28,980 bases of DNA from Candidatus Saccharibacteria bacterium UBA3304 (GCA_002361425.1 DESW01000004.1:1-28980), one strand, 5' to 3'; positions 1 through 7,156 are shown, counted from the stretch's first letter. Translations and numbers: made by a program. The notes: a model not told the origin generated them from the letters alone.

Positions 1-80
1 CGAGGAGGGACTTGAACCCTCACGATATTGCTATCACAAGATTTTGAGTCTAGCGTGTCTACCAATTCCACCACTCGCCC
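1..80 (-). tRNA. tRNA-Leu (anticodon CAA), 3' end cut by window edge
   Basis: Read on the minus strand, the sequence begins with an acceptor strand GGGCGAG and continues with the D-arm run TGGTGGAATTGGTAGACAC typical of leucine tRNAs. The anticodon loop CTCAAAA places anticodon CAA at 44-46. A long variable arm follows (class II tRNA), then a T arm with TTCAAGT between GAGGG and CCCTC. The 3' acceptor strand is cut at position 1: CTCG is present, and the last CCC, discriminator and CCA lie outside. The anticodon stem CTAGA/TCTTG contains one T-T mismatch. The tRNA reads UUG leucine codons. Confidence 0.93.
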
Positions 81-125
81 AACTTTTAAACGAACAATAT
101 TAGTTTAGCATAAAAGATACGTTTA

Positions 126-134
126 TGCTAGAAT
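126..134 (+). promoter_or_regulatory. extended -10 promoter of the sortase gene
   Basis: The sequence is TGCTAGAAT, that is TGn followed by a -10 hexamer at 129-134. The predicted transcription start (about 141) falls 2 nt before the ATG at 143, so the mRNA would be essentially leaderless. No convincing -35 is seen. Confidence 0.55.
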
Positions 135-142
135 ATGAAGTA

Positions 143-1411
143 ATGGATAATCAGAAAGGTGGGCAAGCTAGTACTCCTCCTAGTTGGAATGCTTGGGGGC
201 AAGCTGCGGCAAAAAATGCCGCTAATGGCCAAGTTGCGCAAAAACCAGCGTCAACCGAACCTACTGCTGCGCAGAAACAGCAGCAGACCGCTGCCGCTCT
301 CGCTCGCCAGAAAGTTCTAGAAGCCTACAAACATCAGCCGCAGAATTACCGCGAACCGTCCAAACAGGCTCCCGCTCCTCAAGTCAAAACCGAGGATTGG
401 CGGAAGTATCATTCTGCATGGCAAGATTATTATCAGAAATATTACGGCGAGTACTATGGCCGCGCCGCCAAAGAGTATGTTGCCCGCGAACGCCTAAAGA
501 TCGAGCGCGAAACCGCCGAACGCGAAGCAAAAGCTGCCGAAGAGCGTAAGATTCTTTCCTCTGCTGCCAGCGCCGCCGAAAGCGTCGAAGATACCAAAGA
601 CGTCCAGAACGATTTTAAGGCAAAGATTCAGAAAAAAGTCGCGAAGCGTGCCAAGAAGATGCGCAAATCTCGCCACTTCATTCCGCTCACTATCGGCTTC
701 ACGATTCTCGTGCTTGGCCTTCTTTTCCAGTACAACCAGGTTATTATCGCTAACGCCGTCGCCTATATGTCTCCTGGCGGCAGCGAGGTAAATGACATTA
801 CTGCTATCGACCCAACCGTCTCCGCTAGCGTTCACGAGAAGCCAACTCTTATGATTCCTAAGCTCAACGTCGAAGTTCCGGTCGTCTTTGGCGCCAAGAA
901 CGATCTCAATTCCATGGCCAACGCTATGTCTAACGGCGTCGCTCACTTCTCTATCCGTGGCGCTTCCGCCAAACCAGGCGAAGTAGGCAACTTCGCTATC
1001 TCTGGCCACTCTGCCGGCAACATCTATCAGCAATCTGATTATAAGTTCATCTTCTCCGGCCTTACTCGCATGGGTACCGGCGACCTAATTTACATGGACT
1101 ACAATGGCCAGCGCTACACCTACCGTGTCACCGGCACTCGCGTTGTTGAACCATCTAACTCCGCTTCTCTCCGCGAAATCGCCAACAACAACCCAGGTAA
1201 GCCAATGATCACCCTCATTACCTGTACGCCACTTGGCACCTCTAAATATCGCCTCCTCGTTTACGGCGAACAAATCCACCCAAGCTATAACGATACCGAT
1301 CCAGAAACCCCAGCCGAAGATCCAGGCGACAGCAAAGAAGAACAAACCATGCCAAAGAACGATGATTCCCCATTCGAACAGTTCTGGAAGTGGCTCACTG
1401 GCCAGGAATAA
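143..1411 (+). CDS. sortase-family transpeptidase with long cytoplasmic N-terminal region
   Basis: The product is a membrane cysteine transpeptidase that would cleave a sorting signal and attach surface proteins. Residues 1 to about 175 are a Gln/Ala-rich then Lys/Glu-rich cytoplasmic region that is probably partly coiled coil. One TM helix spans about 178-200. The extracytoplasmic sortase barrel follows, with ISGHSAG (His288), ITCTPLG (Cys361) and KYRLLV (Arg370), the His-Cys-Arg triad. The tail after the barrel is acidic. I chose ATG 143 (422 aa) over the in-frame ATG 125 because an extended -10 lies between them and would place the transcript start at about 141. Neither start has a Shine-Dalgarno sequence. 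An IPKTG-bearing surface protein at 23529-24989 is a plausible substrate. The sortase class cannot be fixed by eye. The N-terminal extension of about 175 aa is unusually long. Confidence 0.88.
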   Translation: MDNQKGGQASTPPSWNAWGQAAAKNAANGQVAQKPASTEPTAAQKQQQTAAALARQKVLEAYKHQPQNYREPSKQAPAPQVKTEDWRKYHSAWQDYYQKYYGEYYGRAAKEYVARERLKIERETAEREAKAAEERKILSSAASAAESVEDTKDVQNDFKAKIQKKVAKRAKKMRKSRHFIPLTIGFTILVLGLLFQYNQVIIANAVAYMSPGGSEVNDITAIDPTVSASVHEKPTLMIPKLNVEVPVVFGAKNDLNSMANAMSNGVAHFSIRGASAKPGEVGNFAISGHSAGNIYQQSDYKFIFSGLTRMGTGDLIYMDYNGQRYTYRVTGTRVVEPSNSASLREIANNNPGKPMITLITCTPLGTSKYRLLVYGEQIHPSYNDTDPETPAEDPGDSKEEQTMPKNDDSPFEQFWKWLTGQE

Positions 1412-1413
1412 GC

Positions 1414-1419
1414 TAAAAT
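1414..1419 (+). promoter_or_regulatory. -10 box of leaderless gene 1426
   Basis: TAAAAT begins 3 nt after the sortase stop codon and exactly 6 nt before ATG 1426. The predicted +1 is therefore the A of the start codon. Read-through from the sortase promoter is also possible. Confidence 0.4.
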
Positions 1420-1425
1420 AAACTC

Positions 1426-2046
1426 ATGAGTATCCAAAACTTTTCTTTCAGATTACCATCAATTCCAAAGCTCATCTGCAGCTTGCCAGTATTACTTGTA
1501 ACTCTTTATTTCGTACCACCGCTCGGCGTCGTTCTAACAATCGCCCGCCTCTTTATCTACGGCAGCTATCGCTATTATCGCGTTCCAGCCGCTATTCTCG
1601 TGGTCGCCCTTCTCTGCCTCGCGCCACGCGGCTATGAGCTCCTTCAGCAGAACTTTGGCGAGACAATTCCAGTCTTTCAGCCTCTCATCGACTTTCGCGC
1701 ACATCCACTCTTCGCCAAACTCACCGACTTTGGCCGCTGGACAGCCATTTTTAGCGTCATCATGATCATAGCTAGCCTTGCACTAGGAAAAGTAGCTAAT
1801 CTCGTCTCACAGGCGCTTAGAATGGCTAATATGGCCGGTTCTGCTAGCCGCGCTAATGCCGGCAGCGACAATACGACTCGCAAAACTCCAATCATGCAAA
1901 AAGACGGCGCCAAGGTCGATCCTTCCGACCAATCCACCCCTCATGTCGTCAAATGTGACAACTGTGGCAAAGCTAACCATATTATCGGCACCGTCGGCAC
2001 CTGCAAAGCCTGCCGTACTGCTATCGAGTGGCATCCAAAGAAGTAG
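1426..2046 (+). CDS. membrane protein with C-terminal zinc ribbon, function unknown
   Basis: This 206-aa protein has about three or four hydrophobic helices (roughly residues 15-45, 55-75, 85-95 and 105-130). After a polar linker, a C-terminal zinc ribbon carries Cys177, Cys180, Cys193 and Cys196 in a CxxC-x12-CxxC arrangement. I do not recognise a named family. It starts 14 nt after the sortase stop and is probably co-transcribed with it, but it also has its own -10 box placed for a leaderless start. The Zn ribbon is expected on the cytoplasmic side, where it might bind nucleic acid or another protein; this is inference. Confidence 0.82.
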   Translation: MSIQNFSFRLPSIPKLICSLPVLLVTLYFVPPLGVVLTIARLFIYGSYRYYRVPAAILVVALLCLAPRGYELLQQNFGETIPVFQPLIDFRAHPLFAKLTDFGRWTAIFSVIMIIASLALGKVANLVSQALRMANMAGSASRANAGSDNTTRKTPIMQKDGAKVDPSDQSTPHVVKCDNCGKANHIIGTVGTCKACRTAIEWHPKK

Positions 2047-2052
2047 CTCTTC

Positions 2053-2081
2053 TTGACTTACATATGTTTTTATTATAAAAT
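2053..2081 (+). promoter_or_regulatory. sigma70-type promoter, gene 2165
   Basis: The elements are TTGACT (2053-2058), a 17-nt spacer and TAAAAT (2076-2081). The predicted +1 is about 2088, which gives a 5' UTR of about 77 nt. The UTR contains a small stem GGGA-GCTAAA-TCCC and ends in AAGGAG, 9 nt from the ATG. The same TTGACT-17 arrangement recurs before 3371 and 6114. Confidence 0.75.
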
Positions 2082-2164
2082 AATAGCAACTGGGTCTATT
2101 TTTATTTGGCTCAAAAACCGATAACGGGAGCTAAATCCCTGCACATTAAAAGGAGTGTGGTTTT

Positions 2165-3235
2165 ATGATGTCATTGAGAAATCTCTGGCGCTACTTTGTT
2201 AGCTCACTGAAACGTGCCACAAAAATGGAACAAGCAAACTTCTTCTGCAACATCGCCTGCATCGCATTTTATTCGATGGTCGGCTGCAGAGGCGCCTGGT
2301 ATCTTCTTGCGATCATAATCGCCGCAGATACCTTCCGTTTGTTTGTCCGCGGTGCCTGGTATTACGCCCCCTTTCACGAGACGGCGCACTACTGGAATCC
2401 AAGCAAAGACGACTTAGCCATTGTCGCGGCTGGAGCAAAGTTTCTTTCGCTCATCGTCTTAGTTATCGCTAAACTGCCAGAATTCGTCTTCAAAGACTTG
2501 GCAGAACAACTTCAGGGTTTGCGCAGTATTCTCTGGTACATCATTGCCATCGCCGCCGTGACCGAAATGTTCCGTTGTTTGCTGTATACCATGCACAAAT
2601 ACAACGAGGACTGGTTACATGGCACAGAAGGCGAAATTGGACTACCGAACTGGATTTCCATCCTGCGTATATCAATTTCAATTATCATGCCACATATCTA
2701 TGTAGCACAGCCCTTCGGAGCAAAGAGTAATTACATTGCTACCGGAATTATGATAATTGCAATTAGTACAGATGCAATTGATGGATTAATCGCACGCGCT
2801 ACCCACAGTATTACAAAAGTCGGCAAGTATCTCGATCCACTTGGCGACAAGGTCATTTTCTTCCCTAACGCAGTCGCTTTCATTTGGCTACTGTATCAGA
2901 GCAGCATTATGACCGGCAGTAAAGTTATGATGATTATCACTACGGTATTCATCACCATCACCGTCGTACGCGACATACTCTTCTTTGTGTGGTTCTTTAA
3001 ACGCGGGCGCAAGATTCCCGACGGCATCGGTGCCAGCCTCGTAGATAAAGTCCGCATGGGCTGCATCTGCGCTTGGCTGTTAGCAATGACTATCTCGATT
3101 ACAGTTCCCGACCCGTCAATCAGCCTTCAGATGACAGTACTCAGCATCATTCTCATCATCGCTACTGCGCTACTCAGCGCAGTAAGCGTTTACGTTGATT
3201 ACCGACGTCTCGAAACCGCACTCAAGAAAACGTAA
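2165..3235 (+). CDS. CDP-alcohol phosphatidyltransferase-family membrane protein with N-terminal extension
   Basis: This 356-aa polytopic protein would transfer a phosphoalcohol group from a CDP-activated donor, as in phospholipid head-group synthesis. The C-terminal half (about residue 160 on) begins with a PNWISILR segment and carries the family signature D(203)xxD(206)G(207)xxA(210)R(211)-x8-G(220)xxxD(224)xxxD(228), complete. The first 155 residues are not part of that family. They contain several hydrophobic helices and a GAWYYxPFH element that is shared with the next gene. ATG 2165 is supported by AAGGAG 9 nt upstream. The gene is monocistronic, with its own promoter and terminator. Substrate specificity (PgsA-like or other) cannot be read from the sequence. 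The neighbouring gene 3371-4405 is a paralog that has lost the active site. Confidence 0.85.
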   Translation: MMSLRNLWRYFVSSLKRATKMEQANFFCNIACIAFYSMVGCRGAWYLLAIIIAADTFRLFVRGAWYYAPFHETAHYWNPSKDDLAIVAAGAKFLSLIVLVIAKLPEFVFKDLAEQLQGLRSILWYIIAIAAVTEMFRCLLYTMHKYNEDWLHGTEGEIGLPNWISILRISISIIMPHIYVAQPFGAKSNYIATGIMIIAISTDAIDGLIARATHSITKVGKYLDPLGDKVIFFPNAVAFIWLLYQSSIMTGSKVMMIITTVFITITVVRDILFFVWFFKRGRKIPDGIGASLVDKVRMGCICAWLLAMTISITVPDPSISLQMTVLSIILIIATALLSAVSVYVDYRRLETALKKT

Positions 3236-3237
3236 AA

Positions 3238-3267
3238 GGCAGCCGCTCATTTCCGGTTGCCTTTTTT
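3238..3267 (+). terminator. rho-independent terminator after 2165-3235
   Basis: Stem GGCAGCCG / CGGTTGCC (one G-U pair) is followed by six T's. It starts 2 nt after the stop codon. Confidence 0.85.
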
Positions 3268-3283
3268 CTACCCCAGTTATTCC

Positions 3284-3312
3284 TTGACTTTTTAGATATT
3301 TTGTGATAAAAT
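3284..3312 (+). promoter_or_regulatory. sigma70-type promoter with extended -10, gene 3371
   Basis: TTGACT (3284-3289), a 17-nt spacer and TAAAAT (3307-3312) preceded by TGA. The 5' UTR is about 50 nt. It carries a hairpin TTTTGT-TGC-ACAAAA and then GAGAGGAG ahead of the start. Confidence 0.78.
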
Positions 3313-3370
3313 AAAAGGATTGGAGCTTTTGTTGCACAAAAACTAGTACTTTGAGAGGAGAGTGTTGCTC

Positions 3371-4405
3371 ATGTTAAAAATTATCCAGAGCATTACGAAA
3401 CGCTCAGGAAAACTCGAGATTGTTAATGCCGCTTGTTTCGTAGTGGCGATTATCTTTAGTATCCTGACAAATGCCAAAGGAGCCACCTGGCTTCTTATCG
3501 TAGTCGGTCTATCCGATATCGTGCGTTTTATCCTTTGCGGCGCCTGGTATTATACGCCTTTTCATGCTGGCGTAGAAGGTTGGCATTGCCCGCAGAAAGA
3601 TAAAACCTATGCTATCGGTGTCAAAGCCAAAATCGTACTCTATCCGCTGATGATCCTGACAGGAATCTTAAAAATCATCACCCTAGAGTTTTTGGCCTGG
3701 TACGGCATCGTTGCCATATCGCTATTTGAAGTCATTCGTACTTCCGCCTGCGTTCTATACAAGCAGAATCCAAATTGGCTAGGCGATAATAACGGCAGGC
3801 TTGGCCTTCGTGGCTACGACATGGCTATCTGCGTAATAGCCATTGCGATTAATATTCATTTAATCGCAACAAATTGGCTCGGTAATGCCGGGCTAATCAT
3901 TGCAGGCTTTTCTGCAGCGGCATGCCTCGTGACTATGGATTTCATCAATCCCCATATCCACGAACGTTTCACGAGATTCTATGGCTGGCTCGAAGCTTTT
4001 ACGCAAAAGTTTTTCTTCATAGGCCACGCCATCGCAATCATCATTGCATTTACGAAGACGGATCTTAAGCTAAACAGTTGCTCAGTTGCCCTTATTGTCG
4101 CCGTTACATCTGCTATTGCGTCTATAAGGGATATCTTAATGATCATCTGGCATCTAAGCGGTCGTTGGAGCGTAAACTTCATTACGGAGCGTAATCGCAT
4201 CATCAACGCCTCGAGACGTGTCGTAATATGTAGCTGGATCATCCTTAGTCTAGCAGCGATAATAACGGGTAGCGCTCAACTTGCTAGCCTGTCAGCGCTC
4301 GTCGCACTCGCGGTAGCAGTTGTTAGTGTTATTTGCTTAATCTCCGACGAAGGAGACATTGAGTATTCTCGCAGCAGTTACTACTTCTTTGAGGGACCGT
4401 ACTAA
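3371..4405 (+). CDS. degenerate paralog of the CDP-alcohol phosphatidyltransferase (predicted inactive)
   Basis: This 344-aa polytopic membrane protein aligns along its length with the product of 2165-3235. Shared features are GAWYYTPFH, a matching helix pattern, and an equivalent of the W-L-x(6)-G-L-P/R segment. The catalytic signature is lost: the four Asp positions of the active copy (203, 206, 224, 228) correspond here to Val187, Asp190, Glu208 and Gln212. The G-xx-AR positions are Phe191, Pro194 and His195. It therefore probably does not catalyse the reaction. A regulatory, scaffold or partner role is possible but is inference. ATG 3371 lies 10 nt after AGGAG; GTG 3362 and TTG 3365 are in frame but too close to the SD. 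The last three codons lie inside the terminator stem. Confidence 0.83.
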   Translation: MLKIIQSITKRSGKLEIVNAACFVVAIIFSILTNAKGATWLLIVVGLSDIVRFILCGAWYYTPFHAGVEGWHCPQKDKTYAIGVKAKIVLYPLMILTGILKIITLEFLAWYGIVAISLFEVIRTSACVLYKQNPNWLGDNNGRLGLRGYDMAICVIAIAINIHLIATNWLGNAGLIIAGFSAAACLVTMDFINPHIHERFTRFYGWLEAFTQKFFFIGHAIAIIIAFTKTDLKLNSCSVALIVAVTSAIASIRDILMIIWHLSGRWSVNFITERNRIINASRRVVICSWIILSLAAIITGSAQLASLSALVALAVAVVSVICLISDEGDIEYSRSSYYFFEGPY

Positions 4406-4417
4406 CGGTCCCTTTTT
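4393..4417 (+). terminator. terminator overlapping the stop of gene 3371
   Basis: Perfect stem GGGACCGT-ACTA-ACGGTCCC followed by TTTTT. The stop codon (4403-4405) lies in the loop and the start of the 3' arm. The convergent gene ends at 4418. Confidence 0.88.
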
Positions 4418-5218
4418 CTATACCGCGCTCGCAAAGACCTTATAGAAATCTTTTTCCGAGTTCCAAAGGCGCGCCACTACTGCCTGTACTAATAAAGCAC
4501 CGCTCCAGAGAGAAATCGGCGTCAGCTTCGTGTCGGAAATCGACTGCGTCACCACTTCACCCTTCTCTGCAATCACAATCAAATCATTATGATAAGTTGC
4601 CACTGTTACTGGATAACTCAAGGTAAACTTATGCAAAGTCTCAACTAGCTGATTTGTCGGCATCGAAAGCGTAATTACCTTCGGATAATACATCGTACGG
4701 AGCATCTTTTGTAGCTGCGGCATCGTCAAAAGCACCCCTGTTTCGTAGTCGCGCATCGCCCAATCCGTCGCCGACGGCGTCACCGTCTCCACCGCATCGC
4801 GCGTCACGTAAACTGGCTTCTGGCATTTATCCATAAACTCCGCAAATACCAAGGAGGTCTCCGCGTTTTTGCCACTGTCACCAATCAAAATCACCGCATC
4901 GGCCCATTCCGCCTGGCGCAACATCTCCTGAAGCGCTAATCTGCCAAAAGCCCCCGAAGCTTCCGCCTCTGCAAAATAAAGCTCAGGCGTGCTCGGAACC
5001 TGATTCTTGAGCGCATCTGGCATCAACGCTCGTACTTCACCAACACCGAAGCGTTTAGCCGCTTCTAGAGCACTTGCGACTGCAAAGAACATACCTTTAT
5101 TGCCGCCAATAATTAGCAGCTTACCAGCAAAGCGACGCTGCTCTGGCGCCATCATATCGATGTCGCTGTATAACTTTTTTGTACCCTGGCGATGCCAGTA
5201 ATCTAGGTTTTCACTCAT
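4418..5218 (-). CDS. NAD(P)HX dehydratase-like (YjeF C-domain, ribokinase fold) protein, divergent
   Basis: This 266-aa cytosolic protein contains KLLIIGGNKGMFFAVASALEAA, which resembles the N-terminal glycine-rich strand-loop-helix of ADP-dependent NAD(P)H-hydrate dehydratase (NnrD). A later ADAVILIGDSGK segment and an LLTMPQLQKML segment correspond in order to the family's 'aDalviGpG' and 'lTPHxxE' elements. The family's C-terminal GSGD catalytic loop is not seen; the corresponding stretch reads ISLWSGALLVQ. I therefore read it as a divergent homolog whose enzymatic activity is doubtful. It is translationally coupled to xth, since its ATG overlaps the xth TGA as ATGA. The assignment is moderate. 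Another ribokinase-fold function is possible. Confidence 0.6.
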   Translation of the reverse strand: MSENLDYWHRQGTKKLYSDIDMMAPEQRRFAGKLLIIGGNKGMFFAVASALEAAKRFGVGEVRALMPDALKNQVPSTPELYFAEAEASGAFGRLALQEMLRQAEWADAVILIGDSGKNAETSLVFAEFMDKCQKPVYVTRDAVETVTPSATDWAMRDYETGVLLTMPQLQKMLRTMYYPKVITLSMPTNQLVETLHKFTLSYPVTVATYHNDLIVIAEKGEVVTQSISDTKLTPISLWSGALLVQAVVARLWNSEKDFYKVFASAV

Positions 5219-6006
5219 GCCAACTCCAGCATAATTGGGCAGTGGTCAGAGCCCTTTACTTCGTCGCAAATCTCTGCATTTTTAATCTGTTCGCGCAGCT
5301 TTTCGCTTACTAAGAAGTAGTCAATACGCCAACCGATATTGCGCATTCTAGCGCCGCCACGATACGACCACCAGCTATACTTTTGCTCGCCTGGATGCAG
5401 CTCACGCCATGAATCAATAAAGCCATTACTCAAGAAATTTGTCATACCCTGGCGGCCAGACTTCGTAAAGCCAGCATTACCCTCATTCTCTTTCGGGCGC
5501 GCCAAATCAATCTCTTCATGTGCCACATTAAAGTCACCACAAACAATCACCGGCTTCGTCACCTCAAGCGCCTTCATATAATCAAGCAAGGCCTTATCCC
5601 AGACATTCTCACGGTAGCCCATGCGTTCCAGCGTATGTTTCTCGTTCGGAACGTAAACATCTATCAGATAGAAATCCTCGAATTCCGCCGTCAAAACACG
5701 TCCTTCCGTACGTGCATCGCCAAAGGCATCTTCCCAGCCCGGCATCGCATCCTGCTCTGGCAAAAAACCAAAGCGCACGCTCAATGGTTTCTGCTTCGTA
5801 AAAATCGCCGTGCCAGAGTAGCCTGCCCGCTCGGCCGAATTCCAAATCTCCTCGTATTCCGGCAAATCCACCTCGGCCTGGCCTTGACGAGCCTTTGTCT
5901 CTTGCAGACACAAGATATCTGGCTGATATTTCTCGATAAAACTTTGCAAAGCACCCTTGCTAAGAACCGCCCGCAAACCATTCACATTCCAAGAAAAAAT
6001 CTTCAT
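5215..6006 (-). CDS. xth: exodeoxyribonuclease III (AP endonuclease)
   Basis: This 263-aa enzyme is a Mg-dependent AP endonuclease / 3'-5' exonuclease of base excision repair. It starts with MKIFSWNVNGLRA, has the metal ligand Glu36 in CLQETKA, the GDFNVAHEEIDLARP loop near the middle and a C-terminal SDHCPI with catalytic His255. Its length matches ExoIII. ATG 6006 lies exactly 6 nt after a -10 box (leaderless). It overlaps the downstream ribokinase-fold gene by 4 nt. Fpg (20111-20959) in this window would act on the same repair pathway upstream of it. Confidence 0.95.
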   Translation of the reverse strand: MKIFSWNVNGLRAVLSKGALQSFIEKYQPDILCLQETKARQGQAEVDLPEYEEIWNSAERAGYSGTAIFTKQKPLSVRFGFLPEQDAMPGWEDAFGDARTEGRVLTAEFEDFYLIDVYVPNEKHTLERMGYRENVWDKALLDYMKALEVTKPVIVCGDFNVAHEEIDLARPKENEGNAGFTKSGRQGMTNFLSNGFIDSWRELHPGEQKYSWWSYRGGARMRNIGWRIDYFLVSEKLREQIKNAEICDEVKGSDHCPIMLELA

Positions 6007-6012
6007 AATTCC

Positions 6013-6021
6013 ATTCTATCA
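6013..6021 (-). promoter_or_regulatory. extended -10 promoter of xth (leaderless)
   Basis: On the minus strand TGATAGAAT has its hexamer at 6018-6013, followed by exactly 6 nt and then the ATG. It lies back-to-back with the plus-strand promoter at 6027-6055, so the two polymerase footprints overlap. Confidence 0.7.
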
Positions 6022-6026
6022 TCATA

Positions 6027-6055
6027 TTGACTATATTCGCTTGTTATGGCATAAT
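6027..6055 (+). promoter_or_regulatory. promoter of gene 6114
   Basis: TTGACT (6027-6032), a 17-nt spacer and CATAAT (6050-6055) preceded by TGG (extended -10). Predicted +1 is about 6062. The leader then forms a UUCG-tetraloop hairpin, GCTTC-TTCG-GAAGC, at 6069-6082, near the 5' end of the mRNA. Confidence 0.75.
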
Positions 6056-6113
6056 TTAAGTAGCCCAGGCTTCTTCGGAAGCAGCACTTTAATTCTTGAA
6101 AGGAGTAATGATT

Positions 6114-6461
6114 ATGAATAAAACATTACTTATACCCGGAAACTTAGAGTACGAGAGTAACATCTGCGAACTCGAGGAATATCTTTTCAACGCCGTCAAC
6201 GAAGGCGACGTCGTTATGGACGATGATTCATCAGCCTACGAATTCCAGATTAACGACCTCGACTATGAGTTCCCTGTAGACGCAGAAAGCCGCGAGACAA
6301 TCTGCTCCAATATTAGAGACGAGCTCGATTTTAGACTCCAGTCTTACAACGAAGCATTAGCTGCCCACGCCGCCAATAGCGACGAAGACGAGCAGGAAGA
6401 TTATTCCTATATGCCTCCTAACGTTTGGATAGAAGACGAGACGCTCTACGTACAATTCTAA
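6114..6461 (+). CDS. small highly acidic protein, unknown
   Basis: This 115-aa protein is very rich in Asp/Glu, with a DSDEDEQED-like run near residue 95. It has no signal peptide and no TM helix. I do not recognise a family. ATG 6114 is chosen because AAAGGAG lies 9 nt upstream; ATG 6108 in the same frame is too close to the SD. The gene is monocistronic, with a consensus-like promoter, a UUCG-capped 5' hairpin that could stabilise the mRNA, and hairpins downstream. This layout suggests high expression (inference). An acidic protein of this size could be a nucleic-acid mimic or an inhibitor, but nothing in the sequence proves it. Confidence 0.75.
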   Translation: MNKTLLIPGNLEYESNICELEEYLFNAVNEGDVVMDDDSSAYEFQINDLDYEFPVDAESRETICSNIRDELDFRLQSYNEALAAHAANSDEDEQEDYSYMPPNVWIEDETLYVQF

Positions 6462-6481
6462 TCACTTCCTATATCCCATTT

Positions 6482-6502
6482 GCCTGGCTTAGGCAACCAG
6501 GC
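6482..6502 (+). terminator. weak hairpin after gene 6114
   Basis: Stem GCCTGG / CCAGGC is followed by a pyrimidine-rich stretch rather than a clean T run. The stronger hairpin at 6517-6548 follows. Confidence 0.45.
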
Positions 6503-6516
6503 CCTCCTTTCTTATA

Positions 6517-6548
6517 CCGCTCCTCAGATACACGAGGGGCGGTTTTTA
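6517..6548 (+). terminator. rho-independent terminator before dCMP deaminase
   Basis: Stem CCGCTCCTC / GAGGGGCGG (one wobble) followed by TTTTTA. Confidence 0.8.
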
Positions 6549-6550
6549 TA

Positions 6551-6559
6551 TGCTATACT
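6551..6559 (+). promoter_or_regulatory. extended -10 promoter of dCMP deaminase
   Basis: TGCTATACT has its hexamer at 6554-6559. Predicted +1 is about 6566, giving a short leader that contains GGGAG 10 nt before ATG 6585. The promoter begins right after the upstream terminator. Confidence 0.6.
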
Positions 6560-6584
6560 ATCTCTAATAAAGGGAGTGTTTAAC

Positions 6585-7058
6585 ATGCGTGAAGATTACA
6601 TCAGGTGGGATGAATATTTTATGGGTCTCGCACTGTTGTCCGCACAACGCAGCAAAGACCCTAATACTCAAGTTGGCGCTTGTATCGTCAACGACGATCA
6701 TAAGATCGTAGCAACTGGCTATAATGGTATGCCAAGTGGCGTAAAAGACGAAGAAATGCCGTGGGCTCGCGAGGGTGATTTCCTCGAGACCAAGTATGCC
6801 TACGTCTGCCACGCCGAACTTAATGCAATTTTGAACAGTGTCGCCAAACTCGATGGCTGCACGCTTTATGTCACTCTCTTCCCTTGCAATGAATGCGCCA
6901 AGGCCGTCATTCAATCCGGTATCAAACGCGTCGTCTATGCTGACGACAAATACGCCGACGCCGAAAACACTATCGCTGCTAAGATGATGCTTCGTCGCTG
7001 CGGCGTCAAATGCGAAGAATACAAAGCTTCCGGCAAGAAAATCGAATTCATCGTATAA
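6585..7058 (+). CDS. deoxycytidylate (dCMP) deaminase
   Basis: This 157-aa zinc deaminase converts dCMP to dUMP for dTTP synthesis. It has the cytidine/deoxycytidylate deaminase signature with His76-Ala-Glu78 (zinc ligand and proton shuttle) and PCNEC with Cys101 and Cys104 as the other zinc ligands. The N-terminal WDEYFMGLALLSAQRSKDPNTQVGACIV is typical of the dCMP deaminase / ComEB group. ATG 6585 is supported by the SD GGGAG; in-frame upstream codons lie in the preceding terminator. It is a single-gene unit that converges on the large RNA transcript at 7059-8017. Confidence 0.94.
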   Translation: MREDYIRWDEYFMGLALLSAQRSKDPNTQVGACIVNDDHKIVATGYNGMPSGVKDEEMPWAREGDFLETKYAYVCHAELNAILNSVAKLDGCTLYVTLFPCNECAKAVIQSGIKRVVYADDKYADAENTIAAKMMLRRCGVKCEEYKASGKKIEFIV

Positions 7059-7087
7059 AAAAATGAGCCCAGCACATCTGCCGGGCC
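7058..7087 (-). terminator. terminator of the large minus-strand RNA
   Basis: On the minus strand GCCCGGCA-GATG-TGCTGGGC (one G-U pair) is followed by TCATTTTTTTA. On the plus strand the same hairpin has an A-C mismatch and only a weak T run, so it is built mainly for the minus-strand RNA, although it may also stop dCMP deaminase transcription. Confidence 0.82.
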
Positions 7088-7139
7088 CTTTATTTAGGTT
7101 TATGCGGTTGGATGCCGCTTCGCGCTCCCCAATCTTCTC

Positions 7140-7156
7140 CCCCGCATTTAGCGGGG
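7140..7156. repeat. GC-rich hairpin
   Basis: CCCCGC-ATTTA-GCGGGG lies inside the 3' part of the large RNA transcript, about 60 nt before its terminator. It has no T run, so it is probably part of the RNA fold. Confidence 0.6.

Noticed and set aside
5518..6030. 170-aa plus-strand open frame
   Set aside because: Antisense to xth.
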